A stretch of DNA of 64,000 nt from Limnanthes douglasii subsp. nivea (GCA_036936605.1 JAUPFV010000004.1:68782352-68846351); one strand, 5' to 3'; counted from the stretch's first letter, positions 1-12,286 are shown. A program made the numbers and translations. Notes: a model not told the origin generated them from the sequence alone.

Positions 1-1530
1 GGTATTTAAAGCTTGAAAATTAGCATTAGCATTGGTGATTGCTGCTAGGAAAATGCGCCCTTACTTCCAAGCTCATACTATCGAAGTCTAAACTTCATTC
101 CCTCTAAAAAAAGTTATACAACGTCCTGAACCAAGTGGTTAGTAGAGTTATGATATTATGATATCTTGTTCACGCCTCAAACAACGATTAAATCTCAAGC
201 GTTGGCAAATTTGTTTTTTGAATTTCAATCAAGCAGATCGGATATTGAAGAAAGTACGGATCTTGTATTCGCAAGTTCAATGTGGTTTGTTCGAACAAAT
301 GAAGGGTCTAGCATTTCAGGATGTAGTGTTGGAGTTCAGTTAATTGCTCCATTTGGAGAAACGATGCTTCTGTCTATTAAATTTGGTTTTCGTGCTAAAT
401 TGAAGGGTAAAGTCTTTTGATGCATAGTTTTGGATGGAATCTTGTATAAGAATACATTAAGTATGCCATTATTACGGTGTTTGGACAGGAAAGAATCACA
501 TGAGGTATTATCAGAGTTGCGTGATGGAGAGGGGTCAACTAACTATGGTTTTAAAGTGTTATCTCATCTGGTGTTATTTGCAGGATTTTATTCGCCTTCA
601 ATCATGAATGATGCCAAAAATTTGGTTCGAAGCTATAACCGAGGCTATACCATTTGATAGATGTGGGATTGATTTGGTGGAGCCTTTGCCGATGACATCT
701 AGGGGACGACAAATGATAATTGTAGAAGTGAATTATTTTACAAAGTGGGCAGAAGCAGAACCACTATCTGGGAAGAAAGCAAAAGATGTAATCAAATTCA
801 TTGTAAATAGTATTTTTTGTCATTTCGGAGTACCTCGGAGAATTACTACGGATAATGAATCTCAGTTTAATAATAAAAAATGAATTCATTATGCGCATTG
901 AAGAGAATTCAACAATGTTTTTTACGCATTTTTATCCTCAAAACAATGGACAAGTCGAGGTGACAAACATAACTATTTTAGATGGTTTGAAGAAAAATTG
1001 GACAGGGGCAGCAGGGAAATGATCGAATTATTTGCAAGAAGTACTTTGGGCTTATCAGACAACTCCGAGGGAAGCTACTAAATAAACTCCTTTTGACTTA
1101 GCATATGAAATGGATGTTGTTAGCCCTGTGGAATCTATGATGTCATCTTTCCGAATAGCTCAATATTCTGAAACATTTAATGACGAAGCTAAAAGGGAAA
1201 ATTTAGATTTGATTGATGAAAAAAGAGTTCGAGCACATTTGAGCGTAATCCATTACTAGACTCTTATGAGGAACAGATACAATTTAAGGGTAAAAAGGCG
1301 GGAGTATAAAGCAGGTGATATAGTATTGAGGAAAGTATTCTTGCGTACTATGGAAAAATGTCTCGTAAAAATGGTCTTGAATTGAGAAGGACCTTATATG
1401 GTTGTTGAAAGGATAAAGCTAGGGTCTTATCGCCTCTGTCATATTCAGGGGAGGATGCTTCAACACCAATGGAATATACAACATCTCAAAATTATATTGG
1501 GAATAGTTTTATTGTATTTTGAATTTGTTT
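1..1530 (+). pseudogene. Decayed Tat-like Ty3/gypsy pol (element A): RT/RNase H edge and integrase
   Basis: The window opens inside a gypsy polyprotein. The first 90 bases still read as the Tat motif around LEKLALALV and KMRPYFQAH, broken by stops. Most of the RNase H is deleted. From about 430 the integrase zinc-binding region follows (LLRCL, LSELRDGEGS, GFYSPSIMNDAK), then the catalytic core at 608-883 (GIDLVEPLP, FTKWAEAEPLSG, FGVPRRITTDNESQF). Remnants of the C-terminal part run to about 1500 (QWNIQHLKI). The same order is seen in the better copy at 20.9-24.05 kb. There are many frameshifts and stops, so no protein is expected. Family membership is clear from the motifs; element boundaries to the left lie outside the window. 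Confidence 0.85.
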
Positions 1531-1759
1531 CTTTGGGTTAAATAACGCACTCTTTCGTAACATGTTGGGCTATGAAGGTTTTAATGAGATGCAATGTACA
1601 TATTAAAAATTATCAATAAAATGATTTTTTGCCCAATGGTTATTTACAAGTATTTATTTAAACTATCTTGATAACTGATCAAAGATTGGTCATCTTTCGG
1701 GTCGATCAAGAGTAGAATGTTCCGAAGTGTTTATTATATGTTTCAAAGAAACAACCATA

Positions 1760-1975
1760 TTTGAAGTGCTACGTTCATTAAATGCACTGTGTTATTTGAA
1801 GTGCTACGTTCATTAAATGCACTATGATATTCGAAGTGTTACATCCATTAAATGCACTGTGATATTCAAAGTGCTATGTCAATTAAAGGCACTATAATAT
1901 TTGAATTTTTACGTTCAATACATGCATTGGGAATTTCGAAGTGCTATGTGCTGTGATTTTTGATGTGCTATAATC
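1760..1975 (+). repeat. 35-bp tandem repeats 3' of pol, element A
   Basis: About six degenerate copies of a 35-bp unit, recognisable by GAAGTGCTACGTTCATTAAA and a following TGCACTGTG. Starts fall near 1763, 1798, 1833, 1868, 1903 and 1938. The array lies between the end of pol and the antisense ORF, the same place as the unrelated repeat array of element C at 24.2 kb. Confidence 0.8.
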
Positions 1976-2146
1976 ATCTAGTGCACAATAAAATTCGATG
2001 ATTTATATTATAATCATCAAGAGGCAATATTCGATGTGTTGGCATCAGATACCTCTTTACCATTTTACCACGCTCATGACATGAAGACAAATTTTTGGTT
2101 CCAAATTTTTTCCCCTTCTAGAAAATCTTCGATGATTTTTAGATCA

Positions 2147-3380
2147 TCATCTAGGGTAAGGTAGTAAAATGGAAGCTCTGGTCCCTTGGGATAATTTTGT
2201 TAAATATATGAAATCCTTGATGTTGATCGGAATCTTAGACAAGCGAGAGGCCATGATCACATACATAAGAGCAAACCATTGATTCGGTGTCACTTGAGTT
2301 GGGCACAGATTTAGAAGTTCGAAGTACTCAACGATCATGGGGTCTAGTGGGAACCGAAGACCCCAATTGATGATTTTGGGGTAAACCACCAGCTCATTTT
2401 CCTTGCAATCTAAGGGATTATCTCCGTTTTTGGGTAATCGAAGAGTAATGTTGTCTCCCATTCCCCATTGTTTGTTTAGATCTGATGCTTGACTTTCTTG
2501 ATAATATATGTATGGAAATTTTTCAGTTCGAAAATATTGTCAGCATCTAGAGATCTAAGATTCTTGCTAATTTTTGCTCTCTCCTCATCAGATATAGTAA
2601 TCATAGCCTTCTTTTTTCTTGGCGTACAGACTTGTTTCTCCGTAGCATTCTCTGAATCTTCTTCATCTCTATTTTGGAGATTTTATCTCTTAATTGTGCA
2701 AGATTCTTTGAGGGATTTTGTTGAGGTAATAAGGCTTCCTCAACAATCTCCCTCAGGGGAGGAGATTTGGTAGATGAATATGATAATGAAGGATTTGGTG
2801 TCGCATCAGTATTATCTCCTATGGCTATAAAAGTCCTTTTTTTACCGAATTTATAGGGGATAATTTGAAGAAGGGGTTGCTTCAGATTTGCTTGATTCAC
2901 CACTAATTCGAGGTGATGCCTTAATACGGGAAGTAGAAGTTCGAGGTGTTCTGGGTGTTTGAACTTTAGAAGATGGACTCTCATCTGTGACAGGTGAAGA
3001 TTAAAATACAGGAGTCTTAGAGGGGTCGAAGTTACCGTAGTAAATGGTTTTCGTAGTTTTTCCGAGGGGAGCGTTGCTTATCAACCGAGCAGCTCAATAT
3101 TTGTCTGCTCTCACTTATGAAAAAGTAACCATAAGATCCGAAGACTTGATTATCGTCACACTTTGGAGATTTGGGTTTTCTAAATTTTTCTTGCTTTAAA
3201 TCTTCTAGATCTTTGATGTTTTCTCATTAACAGATTGAAGATTAATAAAAAATACTATTTTTTTTATGAAAGCAACCATAAAGTTTAAAGAAGACGGTGA
3301 AGGTAGCTAAAACTTTGGAGGTTTTCTGTTTCTCTCTCAAAAAATTTAGGTTGTGAAACCAAAAATGAAATTGTAAAGGA
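2147..3380 (-). pseudogene. Antisense ORF of Tat-like element A (putative gypsy-type transposon domain)
   Basis: Two minus-strand segments, 2601-2984 and 2147-2461, together resemble the antisense gene of element C. The downstream segment carries ENELVVYPKIINWGLRFPLD, then LCPTQVTPNQW and IMASRLS. These match the paralogous residues at 27.2-27.45 kb and fit the 'putative gypsy type transposon' (Transposase_28-like) domain found in spacer ORFs of Tat-lineage elements. The upstream segment is basic and low in complexity. Frames are interrupted between segments, and the 5' part (2985-3380) is decayed. The molecular role of these antisense proteins is unknown. Confidence 0.65.
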
Positions 3381-3742
3381 ATTTATAAGAGGAAGGCGAT
3401 GAGTGTAGAAGTGGAAAAATTTATGTGGTAATTGGATAAAATTTGAAACGATAACAATGTTACGTGTTCGACATTTGTCATGCTAGTTGTAAGCCTAGCA
3501 ATTATGGAATCATAACGAATTTAAATGGTTAGATTTTAAAGATCGACTCCGAAGTTAACTTGAGGAATGATTGTCTCAAAGAATACTTTGATATATCAGT
3601 GCAGCAGACAAAATTCGAGGATAAATAAGTTCTTGATAAATATGTTAGTGTTTTAAAATTGTCAGATTTTGAAGTTGTTTTTGACATGATTCGAAGACAG
3701 TTAGTTCTCATTCATTTATTGACATGAGAGCTACAGGGCTAC

Positions 3743-4094
3743 TGATATGTAAATATAAGTTCAGGGACTTAAATGTAAATAATAGAAGGTTAAATGAACG
3801 ATTTTAAGTTCATATCTTTATTAGAGACTAACGTGTAATAAGTCCATTTGTGTAACCGATTTTCAGTTATACACTAAGTCCATGCGCTTCTATACAAATG
3901 CCATAGTTGAACTAATAAAGTGGTTGAAACTTATTTCCGACTCACTTGTATTCTCACTTTCTCTTTCTAAAATCTTTCTCTCACTAAAACACTCATATTA
4001 TCATTTACTAAAGCAACTTGTAATAATTGAACTCACCACATTCGAGCTCGATGAATTGAAAGTGCATTGGTTTATGTACTCTTCCTCAACCACA
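3743..4094 (+). repeat. 3' LTR of Tat-like element A
   Basis: The sequence GGGCTAC followed by TGATATG parallels the internal/LTR junction of element C (GGGGACTAC then TGATAAGG). Inside are stretches resembling the 11.84-kb LTR, such as TCACTTTCTCTTTCTAAAAT. The right end, CCACA at about 4094, is an estimate because no 5' LTR of this copy is in the window. Confidence 0.5.
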
Positions 4095-4494
4095 TGAACA
4101 ATATTTGTTGTATGCGTGATCCGTCGGTGTTAGTAGCACTGTCTATGGTTGACCTCTGCGAGTTGGGGTTATAAAGGTGTAGCTTTTTAAGTTAGTTTTT
4201 TACTTATTCCCTTGGCCTTTCACACAGTTCCATACTTTCTCTTCGTTTGATCCATTACAGTCGAACCAGTATTTCTTGTTTCATTTCATGTCACCACATA
4301 TGTATAGATTCTCTTTTATTGCAACTGCAGATCGATAAAAGAGATTGTATTGCATAGGAGATAATGTAGAGAAGGGGCAGTGATCATTGGAGATGGTGTA
4401 GGTTGTGGAGCTGGACCAGCAGATGCGGTTTGTTGCGTAGCTACAAGTTCAGGAAGGGGTCTCACTAAAATGTGATCCACTATTCAATTTATCA
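4095..4494. other. No recognisable feature
   Basis: About 400 bases between an LTR and a copia LTR. I see no ORF, repeat or motif that supports a call. Confidence 0.4.
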
Positions 4495-5186
4495 CAAATG
4501 GTTTAAGCCCATAACACAAATAAAAAATAGAACACAATTAAGGACATAAAAGAAAAAGACACATGATTTAACATGGTTCGACAATTGTATACGACCACGG
4601 GTGCCTTGAGAGAAAAAATGTTACAGATTTTAGATTTAGATTGTGTTTTATGTAGTCCTAGTAGTCTATTCATAAGAAATCCATAGAATTTACTAGATAA
4701 TAAGCATAATGGGTTAATACACACAAGACTAAAGATGACAATACCAATGACACAAAAGTGTACCGCTAAACACAGTATAATGTCAAGGCATTATTCGACT
4801 CACTCTCAACAAATATTCCCTTTGAGGCGAATATCCTTTGTTTCACTGTCAACAAATAAATTTCTCTTCTCCTCACTGAATGCCCCTAAGGCAGTCACTC
4901 TATACTGCGAACATCAATTCAGTTTAGGCACTCCCTAAACTTTCAAACTCATATTGCTTTGGTAATTATAACTGCTGGCTTATCGTGTGTAGATACTTTC
5001 TTCACGTCAACAATTCTCTTTGATATTATATCACGAATAAAATGATACCTAACATCTACGTACTTTGTACGCTCGTGGTACATCTGGTTTCATGTAATGT
5101 GTATGGTGCTTTGGCTGTCACATTTTTGTAGTAGTCCTATCCAAGCTCAAATCTGCAACCAAACCTCGCAACCATATTGTCTCTTG
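4495..5186 (-). mobile_element. Ty1/copia 3' fragment: RNase H tail plus 3' LTR
   Basis: Read on the minus strand, 5140-5045 gives the copia RNase H signature: CDSQSTIHI, one stop, then YHERTKYVDVRYHFIR. This is followed leftward by LTR sequence (about 4495-4890). The LTR matches the one at 43.26-43.69 kb (shared GTGGTTCGACAA-like block, ACGACCACGGG versus CGTCCACGGG, and TAGTCCTAGTAGT), so both belong to one copia family. The element is cut off at 5186 where the LINE tail begins. Exact LTR ends are uncertain. Confidence 0.75.
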
Positions 5187-5450
5187 TTTTTTTTCTTTTA
5201 AACTTTGGCCTTTTATTAATACTTTAAAACAATACACACTGCTCTAGCATCTTTAGCCTACCAGAGATCAAAATCCCAAATAAAAAGCCTTAATCTACGT
5301 CTCATGCGTAAGATTTGTCTAATAAAGAACTGAGAAGAGAGTTTACCAACCAGAAATTTAGGATTCCAAAGCATTGCATGCTATTCAGCGAACGATTCTG
5401 GAGGATTAAAGTACTTTACAACCGGTACCCTTTTTTGTAGAATTTCAACT

Positions 5451-6197
5451 TTACTGAATAGTTCTAAGGTAACTCACCCCGAGACCTTCTAAAAAAGTGA
5501 TGGCTCGCGGTCTATTACGGATTTCAATTTCTTCCAAGAATAGATTCATATTAGACTCGTGAGTATGCTTCACCATCCAATCCACTGCTGCATTCTGTTC
5601 TATGAAAATTTGGATTACCTTCATGCTTGAGGAGATTAGTTTGTAGCAGCAACATATCAAGGCTTTAAGATACCAAGGGGCTCTTATTGTGAGAAACATC
5701 TGAGTCAGAATACGTGAGTTTGTCTCAATATCCAATAGGTTGATCTTCTCTTCAAAGCACAGTTGAAGGCCATCAAGCATTGCTCTGGTCTCCGCAATAA
5801 TAGGGCTACCATTACCATAGACCTTACCATACCCAAATAGAACGTTCCCAGAATTATCTCTGACCAGACCTTCACCATAGCACTCTCTAGACTCAGCGCA
5901 TGCATCATTCGAATTCAACTTGTAGCGGCCTAATTTAGGACACACCCAGCGAGGAGAAACTGGTATGTTAGGCCTCACCAAGTGATTAACACATCCAATA
6001 GAGAGACCAACCTCTTTGTCCTTGTCCCAGTACTTAATTTTAATAAGATGAACTCTGTCCAATCTTGAGAGAATATAAATGATGTGATCTATCATATTCT
6101 CAGACCTAATGACTTTACCCTCTATTTTCCTTTTATTCATTGCATTCCAGATTGCCCAAACTATTATTGTGGGTATGATGGTACGCAAATGAACCAC
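5451..6197 (-). pseudogene. LINE RNase H domain
   Basis: 248 codons at the 3' end of the LINE ORF2. A segment with KLNSNDACA, GEGLVRDNSGNVLFGY and SPIIAETRAMLDGL fits the plant LINE/RVT_3 RNase H fold. In that fold the first acidic residue follows KLNxD, and here it appears as ND. The domain would remove the RNA strand during reverse transcription. It is continuous here but cut off from the upstream RT by frameshifts. Confidence 0.8.
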
Positions 6198-7017
6198 TTT
6201 TCCAGTAGACCAGAACTAAGATCTCACCATGTGAGAAAGAGACATGTTTCTTGTGATGTAGATGTTGAAACAGGCAGCAAAATAAGACCAAACCTCCCAG
6301 GCCTTTTAACATTCTATAAAGATATGTTTTATATTTTCAGTATTGCAACAATGCTGACATTTTGACACTGAGTGAGTCTTCCTTCGTTCCAGGACAGAAT
6401 CCACAGGTAACCATCCTTTTCGGGTTCTCTAGAGTATAAAGGAAAACTTGCGAGGAGTTACGCTGTTCCAAAGCCTTGCGTAAAGGTATGATCTATTTCC
6501 TTTTTCCCTCACTTCATACCATATAGCCTTAGTGCTAAACGGCCCATCCTCAATGAGTGTACAGTTTATGGCATCAGTAGTATTAATGTCAATAAACATC
6601 TTAAGAAGCTTTTGGATTTGTAACTGATTTAAAATGTTCTCAAGCATTAAGATATTCCACCTGCCAGATTCCCAGTAGTCATTGACCTTAGTGCCATTGT
6701 GGAATCCTCTGTCATCTTGACTAGTAAAAATAGTGTAGGCCTCAGTATGACACTACCTTCCAACCATGATGTCTACATTACCTTCATTAGCCTGCCAAAA
6801 AATGTACTTCTCAGCCTTATCCCTCACTCTCCAAACTCTTTTCCATGTGGAAGAGCTCTTAGGATTAAGAATTGGAGTTAAAGGGTAGTTATTATTAAAG
6901 TAGATTGATCTCATCAGCTTTCCCAAATAGAACCATGTTTTCTCAAATTATATCATAATTTGTATGAGAAAACTTCCACCATATCATTAATTCTACGAAG
7001 GTTCAACCCTCCCTCTT

Positions 7018-8853
7018 CTAGATTTTACAAAGACCAGACCATTTGCACCAGATAGTAGCAGCCTTATCTGTTTTAGAACCCCATAAGATTTTATTGTATA
7101 ATGTTTCCAACCTTTTAATAATGGTTTTAGGGATTTCGGTGTTTTGAGCCATAAATATAGGATAAGGAGCCAGAACAGACTGAATAAGTATCAGTCTTCC
7201 CCCAAAAGACAATGTTTAGTGACCCCATTCATTGATCTTACTTACAGTTTTTGTTATCAAATCATCAAAGTTTCTCACACTTTTTTTGTTGCTGATGACG
7301 AAACCGAGATACTTAATAGGCAGCTTACATTTCTTAAAATCCCAGCAAAGTTTCCATGTTTCTAGCATGGCTGGTGGAGCATCTACCAGAGGTAATAACT
7401 CTAGACTTATCATTATTCACAAGCTGTCTAGAGACCTCTTCATAGTGACTGTCTATTATCGTTTTTACAGAAATTGAAGCCCCATTACAAAAGATCAATA
7501 TATCATCAGCAAACACACATACTAGATAAGTTCAAATTCCCTTTATTCTTAGCCCTCTGAGTAGGTATTCTTGGCCTAATATGCAAAGGCTGGGTGATAG
7601 TGGATCACCCTGTCTAAGTCCCTTGTTGGACTTGAAAAGCCCTTAAAAACTCCATTGACCCCAACAGAAAACTGACAATTCACCAAATTTATTTCAATCA
7701 ATCTTAAGAAATCATCCCTGAATCGAAAGCCATCTGGAACACTTAGTATAAATTTGTGGTCCATCCAATCAAAAGCCTTATCCATGTCCACTTTCATCAA
7801 GATATTCCCAACTCTGACCTCGCTAGCTAAATCAATTACCAACTCCTGAGCAATTATGATATTATCATAAAGGCTCCTACCCTTGACAAATTCCCCTTGC
7901 TCAACTGATATAAGCTTAAGGAGGATATAAGAAAGCGTGTTGTTGATAGTTTTAGAGATAATTCTACTTAGAAGAGTAATAAAACTAATAGACGTGAAAT
8001 CATTCCATCTTTTAGGAACCTCCTTCTTAGAAATCAAATAGAGGACAGTAGCATAGATACCCATAGGATAGTCACCCTCAATATAGATTACCCATATTAC
8101 ATCACAACGATCCTCTTTTATAATAGGCCAACAGTGCTTAAAAAACTTGCCATTATACCCATTTGGGCCTACTGCAACGTTAGAACTCAGTCCTTTAACA
8201 ACCTCATAAATTTCATTATCCATAGGAAGGCTCATAAGCATATTATTCTCTTCACTAGTTACAAGATTATGAATATAATCATTGAGGATTTTAGGGTACC
8301 ATGGATTAGGAAGATCAGAAATGAGATCTTTAAAATGAGCCATAACAGACTCTTCTATAGCTTCCTCATCCTCCTCCCACTTATCATTAACCCAAATACG
8401 AGATATTTTAGATCTCGTGTGCTTCATTTTAACATAATTTTGAAAGAATGTCGTATTTCTTTCCCCATCTCTAGTCCAGTTAGTATGAGACTTTTGAATC
8501 CAATAGCCTTTTTCCGTTTCAAGCAACAATACGTGATTTTCTTTAGTTTTTTTAAGAGTCTCCTTGTCCTCCACTGAATTAGTACTTAAGACTTTAGCTT
8601 CAAGAGAACTAATCTCCTCTTCTTGACTTCTTATGGAGTCAAACACATTACCAAAGATAGACTTGTTCCACACCCTTAGATTGGCCTTTAGGTGCTTAAG
8701 TTTGAACCAAAATTTGATAATTGGAGGTCCAGAGTAGTCCACAGCCCAACATTTCTCCACAAAACTATAGAAATCTTCATGAAGACACCACATGTTTAAA
8801 AATTTAAACGTTGATTTCCTTTTATTAATAGTTGTAGCAATATTAATAAGCAA
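7018..8853 (-). pseudogene. LINE reverse transcriptase, broken into several frames
   Basis: The first 425 codons (8853-7576) include VAVGPNGYNGKFFKHCW, DFTSISFITLLSRIISK, EQGEFVKGRSLYDNII and MKVDMDKAFDWMDHKFI. These correspond to RT fingers and palm of plant L1-type elements. The catalytic FADD motif (MFADDILIFCNGAS) is in a different frame at 7516-7480, and the thumb continues at 7413-7018. An expected DFRPIS-type motif reads DFTSIS, and the frame changes at least three times. It is homologous to the shorter copy at 38.85-39.57 kb. Confidence 0.88.
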
Positions 8854-8940
8854 AATGGAATGGTCTGAACATGTCTTAGGGAGATGGTAACTGAAGTTTC
8901 AGCCACATTACTAATCCAGTTACAATTAACCAATACCATA

Positions 8941-9420
8941 TCAAGCCTTCCTAACCTGCCTCCCATTAAACCAAGTATACTTATTTCCAGAGAACCCTAC
9001 ATCCATCAGGTTACAGTCCATAATGAAACTGTTGAAGTCCTCCATACTAGCAGTAACATTTTTAATACAGTGTATTTGTTCATCGGGATAAGCAATGGTG
9101 TTAAAGTCCCCAAATAGAATCCAATACATTTAGCCACCTCACGAATTGTATCTTCGCAATACATATAATCAGGAAGGTTTGGTAAATCTATGAAAACATG
9201 AGTTTCGGAGTTTTCTTTATTAGGGTTAAAATTAGGAGACCATTTTAAAAGTCTCATTATTTTGTCCCATAGCTACCACACATTTGTACACTATAATCTC
9301 TTTATGTCTTCAAGATAGGAGAACCCTATTAAGATGTGCCTATGATTCCAACTGGATACCTTTAAATTGAATTTATTAAGAAAACCCTCAACCTTTTATT
9401 GTAACTTTTTTATATTTATG
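8941..9420 (-). pseudogene. LINE AP-endonuclease remnant
   Basis: The minus strand reads WILFGDFNTIAYPDEQ and later MDVGFSGNKYTWFNGR, the central and C-terminal motifs of the LINE endonuclease (GDFN, then FTWxN). Further upstream, residues such as KVSSWNHRHILIGF are readable between stops. The N-terminal catalytic part is absent, so the copy is 5' truncated or rearranged. Confidence 0.75.
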
Positions 9421-9430
9421 CTATTATATA

Positions 9431-9468
9431 TGGCATAACCCGCAGCAACACGCGGGCCTTTTTACTAG
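9431..9468 (+). mobile_element. Candidate Helitron 3' terminus
   Basis: CCCGC (9439-9443) and GCGGG (9452-9456) form a 5-bp GC stem with an 8-nt loop, followed 8 nt later by CTAG (9465-9468) and then T. A short GC hairpin just before CTRR, with T after it, is the standard 3' end of plant Helitrons. No 5' TC end was located, so the element body is unknown. Confidence 0.5.
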
Positions 9469-9603
9469 TAATATCTAAGTAGGAATATAAAACGGATATG
9501 TAACAGAAGAGTATAGAAAGAGATGCTTACACATGCAAGTTGCTTATAAGCTCCCTAGGGGAATCTCTTCATGCTGTAGAAGTTAATGATGAAAAAACGC
9601 GAA

Positions 9604-10380
9604 CTATCTATCTGAAAGGTCCACCGTACCTGTAAACCAACAATGAATTATACATAATAAAGAATTTCGCTTACACAACAATTTGAAGTATAAATTATGG
9701 AGGCTGCCACGGCCACTTCTAACCAGCAGAGTAAGGATGGAGGTCCAGGCTAGGGGTGAAAAGTTGAGTATGATTACGTCCCAGCGAGAGCATGGCAAAT
9801 AATATACCGAGTTTCGTCCGTGAATGGGTACAAGAGTTTACCTTAGTCACTGCGAGGGGTGAAGTCCACATTGTCGCATTCTTCTCTTCTCGAGCATATT
9901 TATGCTTGAGTTTACCTCTTTGCCGAATGTTTTTTTCAACCTCACTCAGCCTATGAGAGGCACCTTTGGCTTGTCCATCATCATGAGTGTCGTGGCTGCA
10001 CCTTCATTTTGGCTTTTTTAAGGGAGTTACCTGTTCTTGCTGATAAGCCATGGAGATTGGTCTCATATGGTGCCTTTTTGGAGACTAGGAAGCAAGTTTT
10101 GAGACTGTACGGTTCCACAATAATCAATGGAGTACGTGACCGGTAACACCAATCATAGACCTGGGCAAGAGAAGTTCCACTGCAGTACCCATTCAACCTT
10201 CCGCCCACCAAAAGCTTCATATCTTGAGAACGGCTAGAATGGAAAGTAAAAGTATAATAAGTGAAGAAACAACAAAGGTTGCCTCTTCGTATGTTGTGGG
10301 TAACAAAAGGTTTCGTATATCGTGCCCAATAAACCACGCTTTTGTTGGATATTAAAATCAATGGTATGACTCTGATCAAA
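9604..10380 (-). pseudogene. Unidentified gene-like fragment
   Basis: This stretch is less AT-rich than its surroundings and has protein-like minus-strand runs. They include 132 codons at 10379-9981 (MKLLVGGRLNG, YDWCYRSRTP), and a broken run at about 9985-9840 with DKPKVPLIG and, in another frame, RQRGKLKHKYAREEKNATMW. The frames do not join without shifts. I do not recognise the protein. It could be a captured host-gene fragment or an unrecognised element, and it lies beside the Helitron-like end. Confidence 0.25.
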
Positions 10381-10429
10381 GTATCTTTCTAGCTTCCAGA
10401 CCACGTCTTTATTAATGACTTTTAACCGA

Positions 10430-10830
10430 TTAATTTATTTTAATTTTAAAATTATTTCTTGATTTGATTATTTACCCAGTAAATTAGTATATATTAGGAA
10501 CTATTTTTTTTATAAAATAAATTAAATAATGGTTAACTATATATTTTGATATTTTCCAAAAATAAAAATAGCTTTTTAACCTTTTAGTTATATACTTTTT
10601 AATATTTCGAACAAAAAACAACCCAGTTAAACAGTATACTAAACATTTAATGCTTTAAAAACAAAAAACAAAATAAAATCATATGCATTATTATTTTTAA
10701 ACACAAAATAGTTGTCAACCTTCTAATTATATATTTTATTAAATTTCAAATATAAAAATAATACACTTTTAATATTATAATTATATGTTTTATGGTTATT
10801 TTCGACATTAGTTAAACAATACCAAAACTT
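10430..10830. other. AT-rich spacer, weakly repetitive
   Basis: Very AT-rich sequence with loosely repeated phrases such as TTAACCTTTTAGTTATATA and CAACCTTCTAATTATATA. It may be decayed repeat related to the array that follows. No genes are seen. Confidence 0.35.
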
Positions 10831-11790
10831 TACCACTACGAAAATATCCACAAATACTTTAAAATTTAAAAAATCAAATGATTCCAACATCGGAAGCAAA
10901 AATTACGGATTTCAAATATGATGGTAATAAAAAATCGTGAGTATAGATTCGTCTTCAAAATTTAAACTATTTTACATGTGATGGTAAAAAATACCTAATC
11001 TTTACCATCACGTATATATCGAAAAATAATATGGAATTAAAAGAAATCACATGATACCGACATCCGAAGCAAAAGTTACGGACTTGCAATGGGATGGTAA
11101 CAAAAAATTGTAAGCACAGATTCGTCTCTAAAAGTTCTATGTTTCGATATTTGTTAAAAAATAGCAAAACTTTTTAAAACACGTAGATATCGAAAAATAA
11201 TATGAAATTTAGAGAAATCACATGGTCCTCACATTCGACGCCAAAGTTACGGACTTGAAAATGTTGTAGTAACAAATTTTTTTGAGTTATATACTTTACC
11301 GGTTCTTTTCGAAAAGCCTTATATTTGGACTTTAGTTAAAAAAATAACGAAACTTTAACATCCCGTAAATATCCAAAAATAATGTGGGATTAAAAAAATC
11401 ACATGATTTCAACATCCAAAGCAAAAGTTACGGACTTACAAAGTCCCGTTTTACTAAATTGGTTAAAAAATAACGAAATTTTACTATCACGCAGATAACA
11501 AATATTAATATAGAATTAAAAAAGTCACATGATTCTGAGATCCAAAGCCAAAGTTACGGATTTGCAAATGCGATGTTAACATTTTAAAATGAGTACCACC
11601 GATTCATCTCCAAAAGTCCGTTTTTCCAGCATTAGTTAACAAAAACCCAAACTTTTCTATTACATAGATATCGAAAATTAATGTCGAATTAAAAAACAAT
11701 CACACGATTTCGACATCCAAACCCAAAGTTACGGACTTGCAAAGATTTGGAGCTACGGTGTTAGAAAATTACCAAAGAAACAAAGCTTGA
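10830..11790. repeat. Tandem array of about 175 bp, six degenerate copies
   Basis: Each unit contains a block like ATCACATGATTCCGACATCC, then AAAGTTACGGACTTGCAAA, and a GGTTAAAAAATA block. The TTACGG core starts near 10902, 11075, 11246, 11427, 11552 and 11728, giving spacings of about 173, 171, 181, 125 and 176. Copies differ at many positions, so the array is old. The unit length is close to that of a nucleosome, as in many plant satellites. Confidence 0.85.
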
Positions 11791-11843
11791 AAAATTCTGC
11801 ACATATTTCGATTGTAGATAAATATATTAAATCACCTACACAT

Positions 11844-12286
11844 TGATAAGGAAGAATAAAAGACAAGGAGAAAAGTTTGAAGAAGAAATATGACAGGAGA
11901 AAAGTGCAAAGGAGAACCATGATAGGAGGAAAGTGCAGAGAGGAAATTGTGTGAGGGTTAAATTGTAAAAGTTATCTAAGAAATAGCCAGAATAAGAAGA
12001 AAATAAAGTGTAGGGACTAAAGATGTAATTAATAGGAATTAAAGCGTGTGGGGTCCACAATTGTACTATAAAAAGACCACACACGCTTCACAAATCCTGA
12101 GATGAATAATATAATATACTTTCTCTCACTACTTAACCTAAGGGTTCTTACTTTCTCTCTCTAAAATCTGCAACCAAACAAATTAGATTTATTCATATTG
12201 GCACTAAGAGATTCTTGTATCGCACAATCACCACTAAGAAATCCTCGTATCGCAAAAATACCCCTGGACTTTCTTAGAACTCTTCA
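11844..12286 (+). repeat. 5' LTR of element B
   Basis: 443 bp from TGATAAGGAAGAATAAAAGA to CTCTTCA. It aligns along its length with the 3' LTR of element C (29050-29461). It starts TG, ends CA, and is followed after one base by the primer-binding site. Confidence 0.92.
12067..12074 (+). promoter_or_regulatory. LTR TATA box
   Basis: TATAAAAA lies within the LTR, 220 bp before its end, in a block (GTGTGGGGTCCACAATTGTA upstream) conserved in the 29.05-kb LTR. It is the probable U3 promoter of the family. Confidence 0.65.

Larger units (their letters stand above)
5187..9430 (-). mobile_element. L1-like LINE with C-terminal RNase H, decayed
   Basis: A minus-strand non-LTR retrotransposon. From its 5' side: endonuclease remnants at about 9420-8940 (ILFGDFNTIAYPDEQ), reverse transcriptase at about 8850-7018, a zinc-binding reverse transcriptase region at 6650-6250, and RNase H at 6197-5451. 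The T run at 5187-5200 is the complement of its A-rich 3' tail. The element follows directly on the copia RNase H fragment. Multiple frameshifts and stops make it inactive. No convincing target-site duplication was found, and the 5' end is approximate. Confidence 0.88.

Noticed and set aside
5173..9430. TSD for the large LINE (AAACCTCGCAACC versus AAACCCTCAACC)
   Set aside because: Only partly similar and not at both exact edges, so not accepted.
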